Below, one piece after another: positions 42,207-54,864 of a DNA stretch of 64,000 bases (positions are counted from its first letter, which is position 1; each line of letters opens with the position of its first letter). Below the pieces are notes generated by a model. The model saw only the letters and a list, made by a program, of their open reading frames with translations, was not told where the DNA came from and did no database searches. The position numbers and the translations under genes were made by a program. Source of the DNA: Eudorina sp. 2006-703-Eu-15 (lineage: Eukaryota > Chlorophyta > Chlorophyceae > Chlamydomonadales > Volvocaceae); NCBI GenBank assembly GCA_003117195.1, contig BDSI01000147.1:124001-188000 (forward strand), in the 5' to 3' direction.

Positions 42207-42952
42207 CCACTACAACCGCCAGTCATGACGTCCAGGCTGCTGCAGAAGCACTAGGCCTGTCTGTTAACGAATACATCAGCTTGGGCTTCCATAAGCAGCC
42301 GGCATCAACAGCGCCGTCACCAGCACCAGACGTGAATGGCCCTGCCTCTCAGCGACAAAAAGCCTACCTCAACGACCTGGGTGTCCTGCCTGATGCCATT
42401 CCTTCAACCTATGGAGCTGCTAGTGACATCATAAAAGAACGCACGCCACATTTCAAAGCGTTCCTGGAGTCCAATAACAATCAAAAACCGGCCACGGGAC
42501 GACAGCGTGCAGCACTCCTGCGAAGGAACATGACACCAGAGGCTATCAACGCGCTCACGAAGGCAGCTGCAGCGGACGCCCTGGAAGAAGACAGCTCTAC
42601 TATGGAGCCCTCCGCTAGCCAACTGGATCTCCCTCGTAAGCTGGGTGACTCCTCCACACCAACATCCATGTCAGCTGCCAGCGACCTCATCCAACGCCTT
42701 CTAGCTGGTAAAAACAAGCCAACAGAGAAGCAGCTCGCACTCCTGCGCAAACTGAAGCCCAGTATAACGGAGGAGATACTTGCTCGCCTCACGGGAGCTC
42801 AGGCTTCGGCCATGATTGCTGCACTGCTTGCCTTGTATAATAAGCCCGGCACTAAGCGTCATCGTGGTAACAACCCCGACCCTGATGAGGACGAGAATCA
42901 GGGTGCTGCTGGGGCCATGAGCAACGGGGATGGTTGTGGGGCTTATGGATAA
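42207..42952 (+). CDS. Downstream exon or gene with three helical motif repeats
   Basis: The frame is open from a likely splice acceptor (TTGCAG at 42201-42206) to TAA at 42952, about 247 residues. No ATG lies near its beginning, so it is probably an exon: either a 3' exon of the Rep-helicase transcript or part of its own gene. A good donor (AAG|GTACAA) at 42097 joins only in a frame not continuous with the helicase, so the upstream connection is unresolved. The protein has three related segments: SQRQKAYLNDLG then AASDII; ATGRQRAALLRR then ALTKAAAADAL; and AASDLIQRLL, PTEKQLALLRKL, then LTGAQASAMIAALL. A repeat of this kind, with KQLALLRKL and an ASxxI helix, is familiar from bacterial, phage and some eukaryotic proteins, but I cannot name the family. 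The C-terminus has a basic patch (GTKRHRG) followed by an acidic stretch. Confidence 0.6.
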
Positions 42953-43040
42953 TGTTCATTACTGGTGTGTCCTGTGTTGTTGCATTACCGCCATTCTAGT
43001 CATTATCACATACCATAGAAGTACACGATCATGCACCTCA

Positions 43041-43110
43041 TCCTCATAATAATAATATTAATAAGGTTACGCCGGACAGCACCCGGGCGTGTGTTACGGG
43101 GACACAGACA
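43041..43110 (+). promoter_or_regulatory. 3' element copy 2 (possible gene-end signal)
   Basis: CATAATAATAATATTAATAA, then a potential hairpin (ACGCC, 12-base loop, GGCGT) holding CAGCACCC, then TTACGGGGACACAGACA. It aligns along its length with 36705-36765. Both copies lie shortly after a stop codon on the plus strand. Confidence 0.5.
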
Positions 43111-43217
43111 ATGAGCCTCATTACAGCCAATACTCCGCCTTCACCGCCCCAGAGTCAAACACTTCCCTGTTAGCCCACCCCGGTGCGCTCATTGGCGGGT
43201 GATGAGGGTACGGGACT

Positions 43218-43368
43218 TCACTCCAGTACCCGTCTGTGTTTTACAATGTTGTTCAGGCTGCGAACGCCATGGTTGTGTATGCGGGCGCAGTATTGTGCCG
43301 CTTTGTCAGGTGTGATGCCAAGTTTAATCAGGAAGGCTGTCAGGTCTGAGTGAATGGTTACACCGATC
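43218..43368 (-). CDS. Possible last exon with a SAM-like sequence
   Basis: On the minus strand an acceptor (AACCCTCAG|G) at 43369-43370 opens a frame of about 50 codons ending at the stop at 43218-43220. It encodes GVTIHSDLTAFLIKLG, ITPDKAAQYCARIHNHG and VRSLNNIVKHRRVLE in order. The spacing of LxxFLxxLG, a middle helix and GVxSLxxI recalls a SAM domain, a helical protein-interaction module. This is pattern resemblance only. Earlier exons would lie to the right (43.45-44.1 kb), but none was recognised. It would converge on the frame ending at 42952. Confidence 0.35.
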
Positions 43369-43448
43369 CTGAGGGTTATGGCTTTAGTTGCTGTGTTGCA
43401 TACCTGCCACCCACTGGTGTGGCAGTGCTGGCGTGTCACGGCCAACAT

Positions 43449-44091
43449 TCATGCATTTCATCCCTGGTACTATACCAACACAACTCCATGGTGTACCCAT
43501 AGATACCATCACTCCACTGCTATACACCTGGCACCGACCATCAACTATCCTCCATCCATTGTGAATGCACGTGCTAAAGGTTCGCTATGCGTAAGGTGTG
43601 TGTCACGCTCGTCAATTTGTCCATGTTGATGCTGGGGAGCACATTGGCTGCTCAGATGTCGTAAACTCTGCTTCCAGTTGAACCTCGTCACAACATTCAT
43701 GTTATGTCCTCATCGCCGGCTGTACAACGGCGCATTTCATATACAGTCCTTCACATCACTGCAGTACTGCTCCTCGATGATGTCGCGATGATGTTGATTG
43801 GGCCGTTTCATTGCAGCGGCATTACATCTCATACCAACAAATCAATGCCTCACAGTGCCTGTGGTTTGCGCTATGATGTGCAGTGTGCCTTGTTATTGTC
43901 CTTGGGGACACCCTGCATGATTCACCTTCACCGCTGCTATGCTATAATTCTCGCATACTGAAACGGACACAGGAGGCCCTGATTGTAACACAATACTATG
44001 TCACAGCCACTTCTCCCATCCTGCCTTACGCATCACCAAACGCACCGACACAGAACCTCACCAGCTACTGCATCCTTCTTACTGCCTCCTA
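43449..44091. other. No recognised feature
   Basis: Sequence between the possible minus-strand exon and the point where array homology resumes. Open frames are short and lack recognisable motifs. Homology to the array's junction lead-in (CTTTCAT..TGCCATGTGC) becomes clear from about 44,092. Confidence 0.6.
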
Positions 44092-45899
44092 CCCTTTCAT
44101 ACTGCCATGTGCACCATCTGTATGCATCCATTCAAGCACTGACTCATCATGCCAGGGGGGGTCGACAGGGGGGGTTCCCCCCATGTCCATTAAGGGGGGT
44201 GCGGGGGGCATAGCCCCCCGCGAAACCCTTCTTCATCCCTGGATAGTAATGCCAATGAGGCGGGGGCTATTATTATTATTAGTATTGTTAGTATTGTTAT
44301 TATTATTATTTGTATTGTTATTGCCCCCGCCTCTTATATACTCGCTACAAAATCTTCATCTCGCTCGTACAACGCACATCTCTGTGTACTGCACGCGCCC
44401 CGAAACCTCTTCTGAGACCTGTTTAGGAAAGCAGCTTCGCTACATTCCAACCGTCGCGATTCGTAGATTCCTGCTTCCGCGATTCGTAGATTCCTGCTTT
44501 ATTACATACCAGTTCTGCTATAGTCCTTTCCGATACTACTCTCGCGAGCACCGCTCACTCGCGCCGCTCGCTTCCTGTTCCATGTTTGCTGCAATATTAG
44601 TATGCTTCTGCCTAGTGCTGATAATTATTATGGCATTCATGGCTATTCCGCTGATTCATTCGCTGCGCGTTTGCTAGTACTGCTGATGACCTGAGACTGT
44701 CCTGTCCATTCTTCGGTGCATTCATCATTCCTCACTTACCACTGCCAACGAAATTACGTCACGTTTCGCGCTGGTCTACAGTTCTTTGGTGCTGTGTCGT
44801 TAGTCATGAGGTCGCAGCTCACTTTGGTTGGGCCGTCGTTTTGTCAAGCCGCGCACCTAGCTCTCTATTAATGATGAACGTATTCATTTCGTTCCCGAAA
44901 GCTAATGGTAAGCCTACAGACTGCAGCCATGTTACATTCCAGCTTCCTCCCGAGTTGCCTCACATCGCTCGACTGCAAGGCAGTACACCTGTATGACCCG
45001 CCGTTTCCTCCATTCTGAAGTTAACAAAACGTTCCTCGCATTTTTGCGTATCTAATATTATAACGGCGCGGCTCTGGCTGAACTGTGCGTTCATGTTGCG
45101 ATTCATCGTCTTTCATGTTCTGAACTTGCTGTCCGCGTCACTTCTGTAAATTGTTTTTACACCACTGCGATTGATTTTAAATTCCCTTCTGGATGCTTTT
45201 CAGTCGCATGCGTTTCGCAACTGCCTTCACGTCATGGTAAGCCCGCTTTGCTCGTCATCACATTCTTCAACCGTCGTTCTGCAGCGCTGCGCACCTCTTG
45301 TTACATGACAACAATTACGGTGTTTTGAGATAAAGTTTCATCGCGGTGTGCTTCATAATGCTTCAGCTCGTTTCCTTCTCTGCGGATTATGGATGGATCG
45401 CCCGCCACGATTCGCAACTCACTGTCTGACACTGAAACTGCCCGCACGACTGTCTTATGTCTTTGCTGCACAACGTATGAACCATTTCGTGTACGTCCTT
45501 AATGTTAGCGTCGCGGCTCGGGACAACACGTCCACTCTTTGTTTCATTATCGTCCACTTTCCAACCGCTTGCACGCGTCACTGACACTCTCCCAATGAAC
45601 GGGCTCTCCAAAGCCACATTCCCACATTGTCATGGCATCAACGGGCTGTCCAAACCCATAAGCCTACTCTATCATGGCAGCTTGGTTTCCATCGTCGTAA
45701 TGGGGCACCATAACGATGAATTGCAAACTGCCATGATAGTGTACCTGCCTCATGCAAGTGCATCCTCATGTGTACTACGTGTGCCTCCTTGCAGACTCTC
45801 ATAATCATGCACGTCCTTCCTTCACCTGCTATATAACTGCTTTCCTTTCATGTCCGCCATGTGCCTCTTCATTATCCATCACAGCACTGACTCGTCATG
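44092..45899. repeat. Array unit 18, type B body, short form
   Basis: The first unit right of the gene island; the G-tract module starts at 44152. The hairpin at 44257-44333 has a perfect 11-bp stem (GAGGCGGGGGC with GCCCCCGCCTC), where other units have GGGGCGGGGGC. The loop carries the variant shared with unit 17. It lacks the second sub-repeat and ends with the diverged lead-in also seen in unit 10. Confidence 0.85.
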
Positions 45900-47958
45900 C
45901 CAGGGGGGGTCGACAGGGGGGTTCCCCCATGTCCATTAAGGGGGGGTGCGGGGGGCATAGCCCCCCCGCGGAAGCCCTTTCTCATCCCTGGATAGTCTTT
46001 CTAATGGGGCGGGGGCTGTTATTATTATTAGTATTGTTATTATTGCCCCCGCCTTTTATATACTCGCTACAATCTGGACGAGCAATCTCTGTACTGCACG
46101 CGCCCCGAAACCATGCGCCGCCGAATGGGAATCCATTCGTAGATACATACCTGCTTCCGATACCTGCTTCCGATACTGTCGCGATTCTCGTAGACTCCTT
46201 TGCGATACTCTCGCGAGCACCGCTCGCTCTCTGATCCCTGTTCGCTGCAAAATTAATATATGCTTCTGCCTAGTGCTGATGCTGATGACCTTCATGGCTA
46301 TTCCGCTGATTACGCAGATTCATTGGCTGCGCGTTTGCATGACGTTGTCCTGCCCATTCTTCGGCGCATTCTTCGTTGCTCACTTCCCACTGCCAAGAAA
46401 ATGTTCGCGCAGCACGTTTGGTGCTGTGTCGTTTGTCGTGAGGTCGGTGAACGAGGGAATGAAATCGCTCGTCGCAGCTCTCTTTGGTTCGGCCGTCGTC
46501 TTGTCAACCCCGCCGAGCACCTAGCTCTCTATTAATGATGAACGTATTAATTTCGTTCCCGAAAGCTAATGGTAAGCCTACAGGCTGCAGCCATATTAGA
46601 TTCCAGCTTCCTCACGACTTGCCTCACATCGCTCGACTGCAAGGCAGTACACCTGCATGACCCGCCGTTTCCTCCATTCTGAAGTTAACAAAACGTTCCT
46701 CGCATTTTTGCCTATCTAATCTTATAACGGCGCGGTTCTGGCTCAACTGTGCGTTCATGTTGCGATTCATCGTCTTTCATGTTCTGAACTTGCTGTCCGC
46801 GTCACTTCTGTAAATTGTTGTTACACCACTGCGATTGATTTTAAATTCCCTTCTGGATGCTTCTCAGTTGCATGCGTTTTGGAACTGCCTTAATGTCATG
46901 GTAAGCCCGCTTTGCTCGTCATCACATTCTTCAACCGTCGTTCTGCAGCGCTGCGCACCTCTTGTTACGTGACAACAATGTTACGGTGTTTTGAGATAAA
47001 ATTTCATCGCGGTGTGCATCATAAGCAGCTTCGTCCCGACTTGCCACACATCGCTCGACTGCAAGGCAGTACACCATTATGGTCAGTTGCTTCCCCCTTC
47101 TTTAACGAGCAAAGCATTTATTGCATTGTTCCTTATCTAACAATATAACGGTGCGGCCCGGGCTGAACTGCGCGTTCATGTTGCGATCAATCGTATTTCG
47201 TTCATGTTCCGACATTGCTTTAAGTTGCTCTCCGCATCAGTCCTGTGATTTGTTTTAACACCACTAGCATTCCTTTTCAATTTCCTTCTTTACGCTTTTC
47301 AGTCGCATGCGTTTCTGACCTCTCTTAACGTCATCACCTGCCGGCCTCTTCGTGACATCCTTCAACCGTCATTTTCAGGCGCTGCGCACCTCTTTTTACG
47401 TGACAGCAATTACGGTGTTGTTAGATGATGTTGCAGTGCGGTGTGCTTGATAAGGTAGGCTTGCCGCTCTTTTCCTTGTGCGGATCGGGCTCCGCGATTC
47501 GCAACTCACTTTCCGACGTTAATGTCCGCACCACTGTGAAATGTCTTTACAGCACTACGTACGAACCCTTTAGCATACTTCCTTACTGTTAGCGTCGCGG
47601 CTCGGGATAACACGTCCACTCTTCGTTTCGTCATCCACTTGCCAACCGCTTGCACGCCTCACTCCAACACTCTTCCACTCTTCCAATAAACGGCCTGTTC
47701 AAACCCACAATCCTACATTATCATGGCAGCTTGCTTCCCATCGTCATGATGGGCCACCACAACGATGAATTGCAAGCTGCCATGATACTGTACCTGCCTC
47801 ATGCAAGTGCATTCTCATGCATGTGTACTACACCTGCATGCAGAGTCTCATAATCATGCACATCCTTCCTTCAGCTGCTATGTGAGTTCTCATGTCTGCT
47901 TTCCTTTCATGTCTGCCATGGGCCTCTTCTCTATCCATCACAGCACTGACTCGTCATG
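45900..47958. repeat. Array unit 19, type A body
   Basis: A 2,059-bp unit with its hairpin at 46008-46053; very close to unit 3. No gene is seen. Confidence 0.9.
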
Positions 47959-50002
47959 CCAGGGGGGGTCGACAGGGGGGGTTCCCCCCATGTCCATTAA
48001 GGGGGGGTGCGGGGGGGCATAGCCCCCCCGCGGAACCCCTTTTCATCCCTGGATAGTCTTTCTAATGGGGCGGGGGCTGTTATTATTATTAGTATTGTTA
48101 TTATTATTGCCCCCGCCTCTTATATACTCGCTACAAAATCTTCATCTCGTACGACACACACCTCTGTGTACTGCACGCGCCCCGAAACCTCTTCCGAGAC
48201 CTGTTTAGGAAAGCAGCTTTGCTACATTCCAACCGTCGTGATTCGTAGATTCCTGCTTCCGATACCTCTCCTTATTACCATACCAGTAGTTCTGCTATAG
48301 TCCTTTCCGATACTACTCTCGCTCGCACCGCTCGCTTCCTGTTCCTTGGTTGCTGAAATATGAGTATGCTTCTGCCTAGTGCTGATGATTATTATGGCAT
48401 TCATGGCTATTCCACTGATTCATTCGCCGCCGCGCGTTTGCGAGTACTGCTGATGACCTGAGACTGTCCTGTCCATTCTTCGTTTGCTGAGGTCGGTGAA
48501 CGAGGGATTGAAATCGTTCGTCGCAGCTCACTTTGGTTCGGCCGTCGTTTTGTCAAGCCGCGCACCTAGCTCTGTATTAATGATGAACGTATTAATTTCG
48601 TTCCCGAAAGCTAATGGTAAGCCTACAGGCTGCAGCCATATTACATTCCAGCTTCCTCACGACTTGCCTCACATCGCTCGACTGCAAGGCAGTACACCTG
48701 TATGACCCGCCGTTTCCTCCATCCTGAAGTTAACAAAACGTTCCTCGCATTTTTGCGTATCTAATATTATAACGGCGCGGCTCTGGCTGAACTGTGCGTT
48801 CCTGTTGCGATTCATCGTCTTTCATGTTCTGAACTTGCTGTCCGCGTCACTTCTGTAAATTGTTTTTACACCACTGCGATTGATTTTAAATTCCCTTCTG
48901 GATGCTTCTCAGTTGCATGCCTTTCGGAACTGCCTTGACGTCATGGTAAGCCCGCTTTGCTCGTCATCACATTCTTCAACCGTCGTTCTGCAGCGCTGCG
49001 AACCTCTTGTTACGTGACAACAATTACGGTGTTTTGAGATAAAATTTCATCGCGGTGTGCATCATAAGCAACTTCCTCCCGACTTGCCACACATCGCTCG
49101 ACTGCAAGGCAGTACACCATTATGGTCAGTTGCTTCCCCCTTCTTGAACGAGCAAAGCATTTATTGCATTCTTCCTTATCTAACAATATAACGGTGCGGC
49201 CCGGGCTGAACTGCGCGTTCATGTTGCGATTCATCGTATTTCGTTCATGTTCCGACATTGCTTTAAGTTGCTCTCCGCATCAGTACTGTGATTTGTTTTA
49301 ACACAACCAGCATTCCTTTTCAATTTCCGTCTTTACGCTTTTCAGTCGCATGCGTTTCTTACCTCTCTTAACGTCATCACCTGTCGGCCTCTTCGTGACA
49401 TCCTTCAACCGTCATTTTCAGGCGCTGCACACCTCTTTTTACGTGACAGCAATTACGGTGTTGTTAGATGATGTTTCAGTGCGGTGTGCTTGATAAGGTA
49501 GGCTTGTCGCTCTTTTCCTTGTGCGGATCGGGCTCCGCCATTCGCAACTCACTTTCCGACGTTAATGTCCGCACCACTGTGAAATGTCTGTGCAGCACTA
49601 CGTAGGAACCCTTTAGCATACTTACTTACTTTTAGCGTCGCGGCTTGGGATAACACGTCCACTCTTCGTTTCGTCATCCACTTTCCAACCGCTTGCAGGC
49701 CTCGCTCCAACACTCTTCCACTCTTCCAATAAACGGCCTGTTCAAACCCACAATCCTACATTATCATGGCAGCTTGCTTCCCATCGTCATGATGGGGCAC
49801 CACAACGATGAATTGCAAGCTGCCATGATACTGTACCTGCCTCATGCAAGTGCATGAGAATGTGCATGTGTACTATACCTGCTTGCAGAGTCTCAGAATC
49901 ATGCACATCCTTCTTCAGCTGCTATGTGGGTTCTCATGTCTGCTTTCCTTTCATGTCTGCCATGTGCCTCTTCTCTATCCATCACAGCACTGCCTTGTCA
50001 TG
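47959..50002. repeat. Array unit 20, type B body
   Basis: A 2,044-bp unit with its hairpin at 48069-48117. No gene is seen. Confidence 0.9.
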
Positions 50003-52036
50003 CCAGGGGGGATCGACAGGGGGGGTTCCCCCCCTGTCCATTAAGGGGGGGTGCGGGGGGGCCTAGCCCCCCCACGAAACCCCTTTTCCATCCCTGGATA
50101 GTCTGTCTAATGGGGCGGGGGCTGTTATTATTATTAGTATTGTTATTATTGCCCCCGCCTCTTATATACTCGCTACAAAATCTTCATCTCGCTCGTACGA
50201 CACACATCTCTGTGTACTGCACGCGCCCCGAAACCTCTTCCGAGACCTGTATAGGAAAGCAGCTTCGCTACATTCCAACCGTCGTGATTCGTAGATTCCT
50301 TCTTCCCATACCTCTCCTTATTACGATACCAGTAGTTTTGCTATAGTCCTTTCCGATACTACTCTCGCTCGCACCGCTCGCTTCCTGTTCCTTGGTTGCT
50401 GAAATATGAGTATGCTTCTGCCTAGTGCTGATGATTATTATGGCATTCATGGCTATTCCACTGATTCATTCGCCGCCGCGCGTTTGCGAGTACTGCTGAT
50501 GACCTGAGACTGTCCTGTCCATTCTTCGTTTGCTGAGGTCGGTGAACGAGGGATTGAAATCGTTCGTCGCAGCTCACTTTGGTTCGGCCGTCGTTTTGTC
50601 AAGCCGCGCACCTAGCTCTGTATTAATGATGAACGTATTAATTTCGTTCCCGAAAGCTAATGGTAAGCCTACAGGCTGCAGCCATATTACATTCCAGCTT
50701 CCTCACGACTTGCCTCACATCGCTCGACTGCAAGGCAGTACACCTGCATGACCCGCTGTTTCCTCCATCCTGAAGTTAACAAAACGTTCCTCGCATTTTT
50801 GCGTATCTAATATTATAACGGCGCGGTTCTGGCTCAACTGTGCGTTCATGTTGCGATTCATCGTCTTTCATGTTCTGAACTTGCTGTCCGCGTCACTTCT
50901 GTAAATTGTTTTTACACCACTGCGATTGATTTTAAATTCCCTTCTGGATGCTTCTCAGTTGCATGCGTTTCGGAACTGCCTTAACGTCATGGTAAGCCCG
51001 CTTTGCTCGTCATCACATTCTTCAACCGTCGTTCTGCAGCGCTGCGCACCTCTTGTTTCGTGACAACAATTACGGTGTTTTGAGATAAAATTTCATCGCG
51101 GTGTGCATCATAAGCAGCTTCGTCCCGACTTGCCACACATCGCTCGACTGCAAGGCAGTACACCATTATGGTCAGTTGCTTCCCCCTTCTTTAACGAGCA
51201 AAGCATTTATTGCATTGTTCCTTATCTAACAATATAACGGTGCGGCCCGGGCTGAACTGCGCGTTCATGTTGCGATCAATCGTATTTCGTTCATGTTCCG
51301 ACATTGCTTTAAGTTGCTCTCCGCATCAGTCCTGTGATTTGTTTTAACACCACTAGCATTCCTTTTCAATTTCCTTCTTTACACTTTTCAGTCGCATGCG
51401 TTTCTGACCTCTCTTAACGTCATCACCTGCCGGCCTCTTCGTGACATCCTTCAACCGTCATTTTCAGGCGCTGCGCACCTCTTTTTACGTGACAGCAATT
51501 ACGGTGTTGTTAGATGATGTTTCAGTGCGGTGTGCTTGATAAGGTAGGCTTGCCGCTCTTTTCCTTGTGCGGATCGGGCTCCGCGATTCGCGGACGTTAA
51601 TGTCCGCACCACTGTGAAATGTCTTTACAGCACTACGTAGGAACCCTTTAGCATACTTCCTTACTTTTAGCGTCGCGGCTCGGGATAACACGTCCACTCT
51701 TCGTTTCGTCATCCACTTGCCAACCGCTTGCACGCCTCACTCCAACACTCTTCCACTCTTCCAATAAACGGCCTGTTCAAACCCACAATCCTACATTATC
51801 ATGGCAGCTTGCTTCCCATCGTCATGATGGGCCACCACAACGATGAATTGCAAGCTGCCATGATACTGTACCTGCCTCATGCAAGTGCATTCTCATGCAT
51901 GTGTACTATACCTGCTTGCAGACTCTCATAATCATGCACATCCTTCCTTCAGCTGCTATGTGAGTTCTCATGTCTGCTTTCCTTTCATGTCTGCCATGTG
52001 CCTCTTCTCTATCCATCACAGCAATGACTCGTCATG
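50003..52036. repeat. Array unit 21, type B body
   Basis: A 2,034-bp unit with its hairpin at 50114-50159. The junction has the GGGGGATCGAC variant usually found after C bodies. The 3' half carries A-unit variants (GCGCGGTTCTGGCTCAACTG), so this unit also looks mosaic. No gene is seen. Confidence 0.88.
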
Positions 52037-53868
52037 CCAGGGGGGGTCGACAGGGGGGGTTCCCCCATGTCCATTAAGGGGGGGTGCGGGGGGCATAGCC
52101 CCCCGCGGAACCCCTCTTCATCCCTGGATAGTCTTTCTTATGGGGCGGGGGCTGTTATTATTATTAGTATTGTTATTATTATTATTGCCCCCGCCTCTTA
52201 TAGGTTCGCTACACAAAATTGACGAGCTACTATTCCTCGTCGTACATCATCTCGTACGTAGTAGACCATTCCGGATCGCAAACCATCATCCGCTCCATTA
52301 TCCGCAACGTTATCATCTATTTCCGTGCGCACCGCTCGCTTCCTTTTCGCTGCAAAATATGCTTCTGCCTAGTTATGCTGCGTGATGATGACGTTCATTG
52401 CTATTGCGATGATTCATTATTATGACGATTCCGCTGAGTAGTATTCCATTCCGCTTGCGAGCAGACAGTGCAACGCTACGTTCACGAACGCGTTCACAAA
52501 CGCGTTTGCTAGTTTAGACGACCACGTTGTCCTGCCCATTCTTCAGCGCATTCAACATTCGTCACGTACCACTGCCAGAGACGCCACGTTGGTGCTGTGT
52601 CCTTCGCTGCTGAGGTCGGTGAACGGGTTCAAATCGCTCCTCGCTTTCCACTTTCGTTGCGCCGCCGTTTTGTGAGGCCGCGCAGCTCTCTATTAATGAC
52701 CGTACTATTTACTTCCCGAATGCTATTGGTATGTGTACAGACTGCTGCCTTTTTACATGCCAGCTTCCTGCCGAGTTGCCACACATCGCTCGACTGCAAG
52801 GCATTACACCTGTATGGCCCGCAGTTTTCTCCGTTCTTAACCTAACAACACGTCCATCACATTATTGCTTATTTCATATTATAACGGTGCGGCTTTGGCG
52901 GCTGAATTCATCGTTCATGTTGCGATTGATCGTATTATTTCATGTTCCCGCCGACATAGCTTCAAGTTGCTCTCCGCTTCAGTACTGTCAATGGTTCTTA
53001 CACCACTGGCATTCGTTTAAAACTTCCTTTTGGATGCTTTTCAGTCGCATGAGTTTCTTAACTCACTTCACGTCATGTTCCGACATTGCTTTAATAAGTT
53101 GCTGTCCGCATCAGTACTGGGGATTGTTTTTACACCACTGGCATTCGTTTTAAATGCCTTTCTGGATGCTTATCAGTCGCACGCGTTTCTTACCGCGCTT
53201 AACGTCATGTTACGTATCTGTGGCCCGCCGCTTCGCCGCTTCGTCAATTCCTCAACCGTCATTTTCAAGCGCTGTGGACCTCTTATTTCGTGACAGTAAT
53301 TAAGGTGTTGTTGGGTGATATTCCATCGCGCTGTGCTTCATAATGCTTGCCTCTCTTTACCTTGTGCGGATAAGGCTCCATCCGCGATTCGCAACTCATA
53401 TCCAACGTTACTGTCCGCACGCACGACTGTGTAATGTCTTTGCAGCACTACGCCTGACGCCTGTCGCATACTGCCTTATTGATAGTGTCGCGGCTCGGGA
53501 TAACACGTCCACTCTTCGTTTTGTGAGCCACCTTCCAACCTCTTGTGTGCACTCCTCGCTAACACACTTCCAATCAACAGGCCCTCCAATCCCACAATCC
53601 TACATTATCATGGCAGTTTGCTTTCCATCGTCGTGGTGGGGCACCACAACGATGAATTGCAAACTGCCATGATAGTGTACCTGCTGCCTTACCATGCATC
53701 CCTGCACTGCTGCCTATCATGTGTGCTGTTGCTTGACTGTGCCTGCATCCTCATTTAACATGCACATACATCTCTGCTTTCAGCTCCCATCCAATGGTGT
53801 TTGTATCCTTTCATGTCATCAGTCATTTCCCTCTTTAGTACTACATATCACAGCACTGCCTCGTCATG
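52037..53868. repeat. Array unit 22, type C body
   Basis: An 1,832-bp type C unit with its hairpin at 52144-52195. No gene is seen. Confidence 0.9.
53606..53674. repeat. 69-bp foldback, variant with compensatory change
   Basis: The arm reads GGCAGTTTGC and pairs with GCAAACTGCC, whereas most units pair GGCAGCTTGC with GCAAGCTGCC. The apical part GTGGTG/CACCAC extends the stem. Units 7, 9 and 16 hold the intermediate with a C-A mismatch. Confidence 0.8.
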
Positions 53869-54864
53869 CCAGGGGGGATCGACAGGGGGGGTTCCCCCCC
53901 CTGTCCATTAAGGGGGGGTGCGGGGGGGCCTAGCCCCCCGCGAAACCCCTTCTTCATCCCTGGATAGTATTTTCTATTGGGGCGGGGGCTGTTATTATTA
54001 TTAGTATTGTTATTATTGCCCCCGCCTCTTATATACTCGCTACAATCTGGACGAGCAATCTCTGTACTGCACGCGCCCCGAAACCATGCGCCGCCGAATC
54101 CGTTCCTGCTTCCCATACTGTCGCGATTCGTAGATTCCTTTGCGATACTCTCGCGAGCACCGCTCGCTCTCTGATCCCTGTTCGCTGCAAAATTAATATA
54201 TGCTTCTGCCTAGTGCTGATGCTGATGACATTCATGGCTATTCCGCTGATTACGCAGATTCATTGGCTGCGCGTTTGCATGACGTTGTCCTGCACATTCT
54301 TCGGCGCATTCATCATTCCTCACTTCCCACTGCCAAGAAAATGACGTCACGTTTCGCGCAGCACGTTTGGTGCTGTGTCGTTTGTCGTGAGGTCGGTGAA
54401 CGAGGGATTAAAATCGCTCGTCGCAGCTCACTTTGGTCCGGCCGTCGTTTTGTCAAGCCCGCCGCGCACCTAGCTCTCTATTAATGATGAACGTATTCAT
54501 TTCGTTCCCGAAAGCTAATGGTAAGCCTACAGGCTGCAGCCATATTACATTCCAGCTTCCTCACGACTTGCCTCACATCGCTCGACTGCAAGGCAGTACA
54601 CCTGCATGACCCGCCGTTTCCTCCATTCTGAAGTTAACAAAACGTTCCTCGCATTTTTGCCTATCTAATCTTATAACGGCGCGGCTCTGGCTGAACTGTG
54701 CGTTCATGTTGCGATTCATCGTCTTTCATGTTCTGAACTTGCTGTCCGCGTCACTTCTGTAAATTGTTTTTACACCACTGCGATTGATTTTAAATTCCCT
54801 TCTGGATGCTACTCAGTTGCATGCGTTTCGGAACTGCCTTAACGTCATGGTAAGCCCGCTTTGC
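53869..54864. repeat. Array unit 23, type A body, truncated; array end
   Basis: The hairpin is at 53981-54026. The type A body runs normally until GGTAAGCCCGCTTTGC, then stops abruptly at 54864 in unrelated sequence. Unlike the left edge of the gene island, there is no gradual decay. Confidence 0.9.

Noticed and set aside
42281..42283. Start codon of the downstream motif-repeat frame at 42281
   Set aside because: The codon is TTG and the frame is open upstream to a splice acceptor, so this is not treated as the true start.
33997..45899. LTR retrotransposon with the two flanking units as LTRs
   Set aside because: The island encodes Rep and helicase motifs and no reverse transcriptase or integrase; the flanking units belong to the tandem array.
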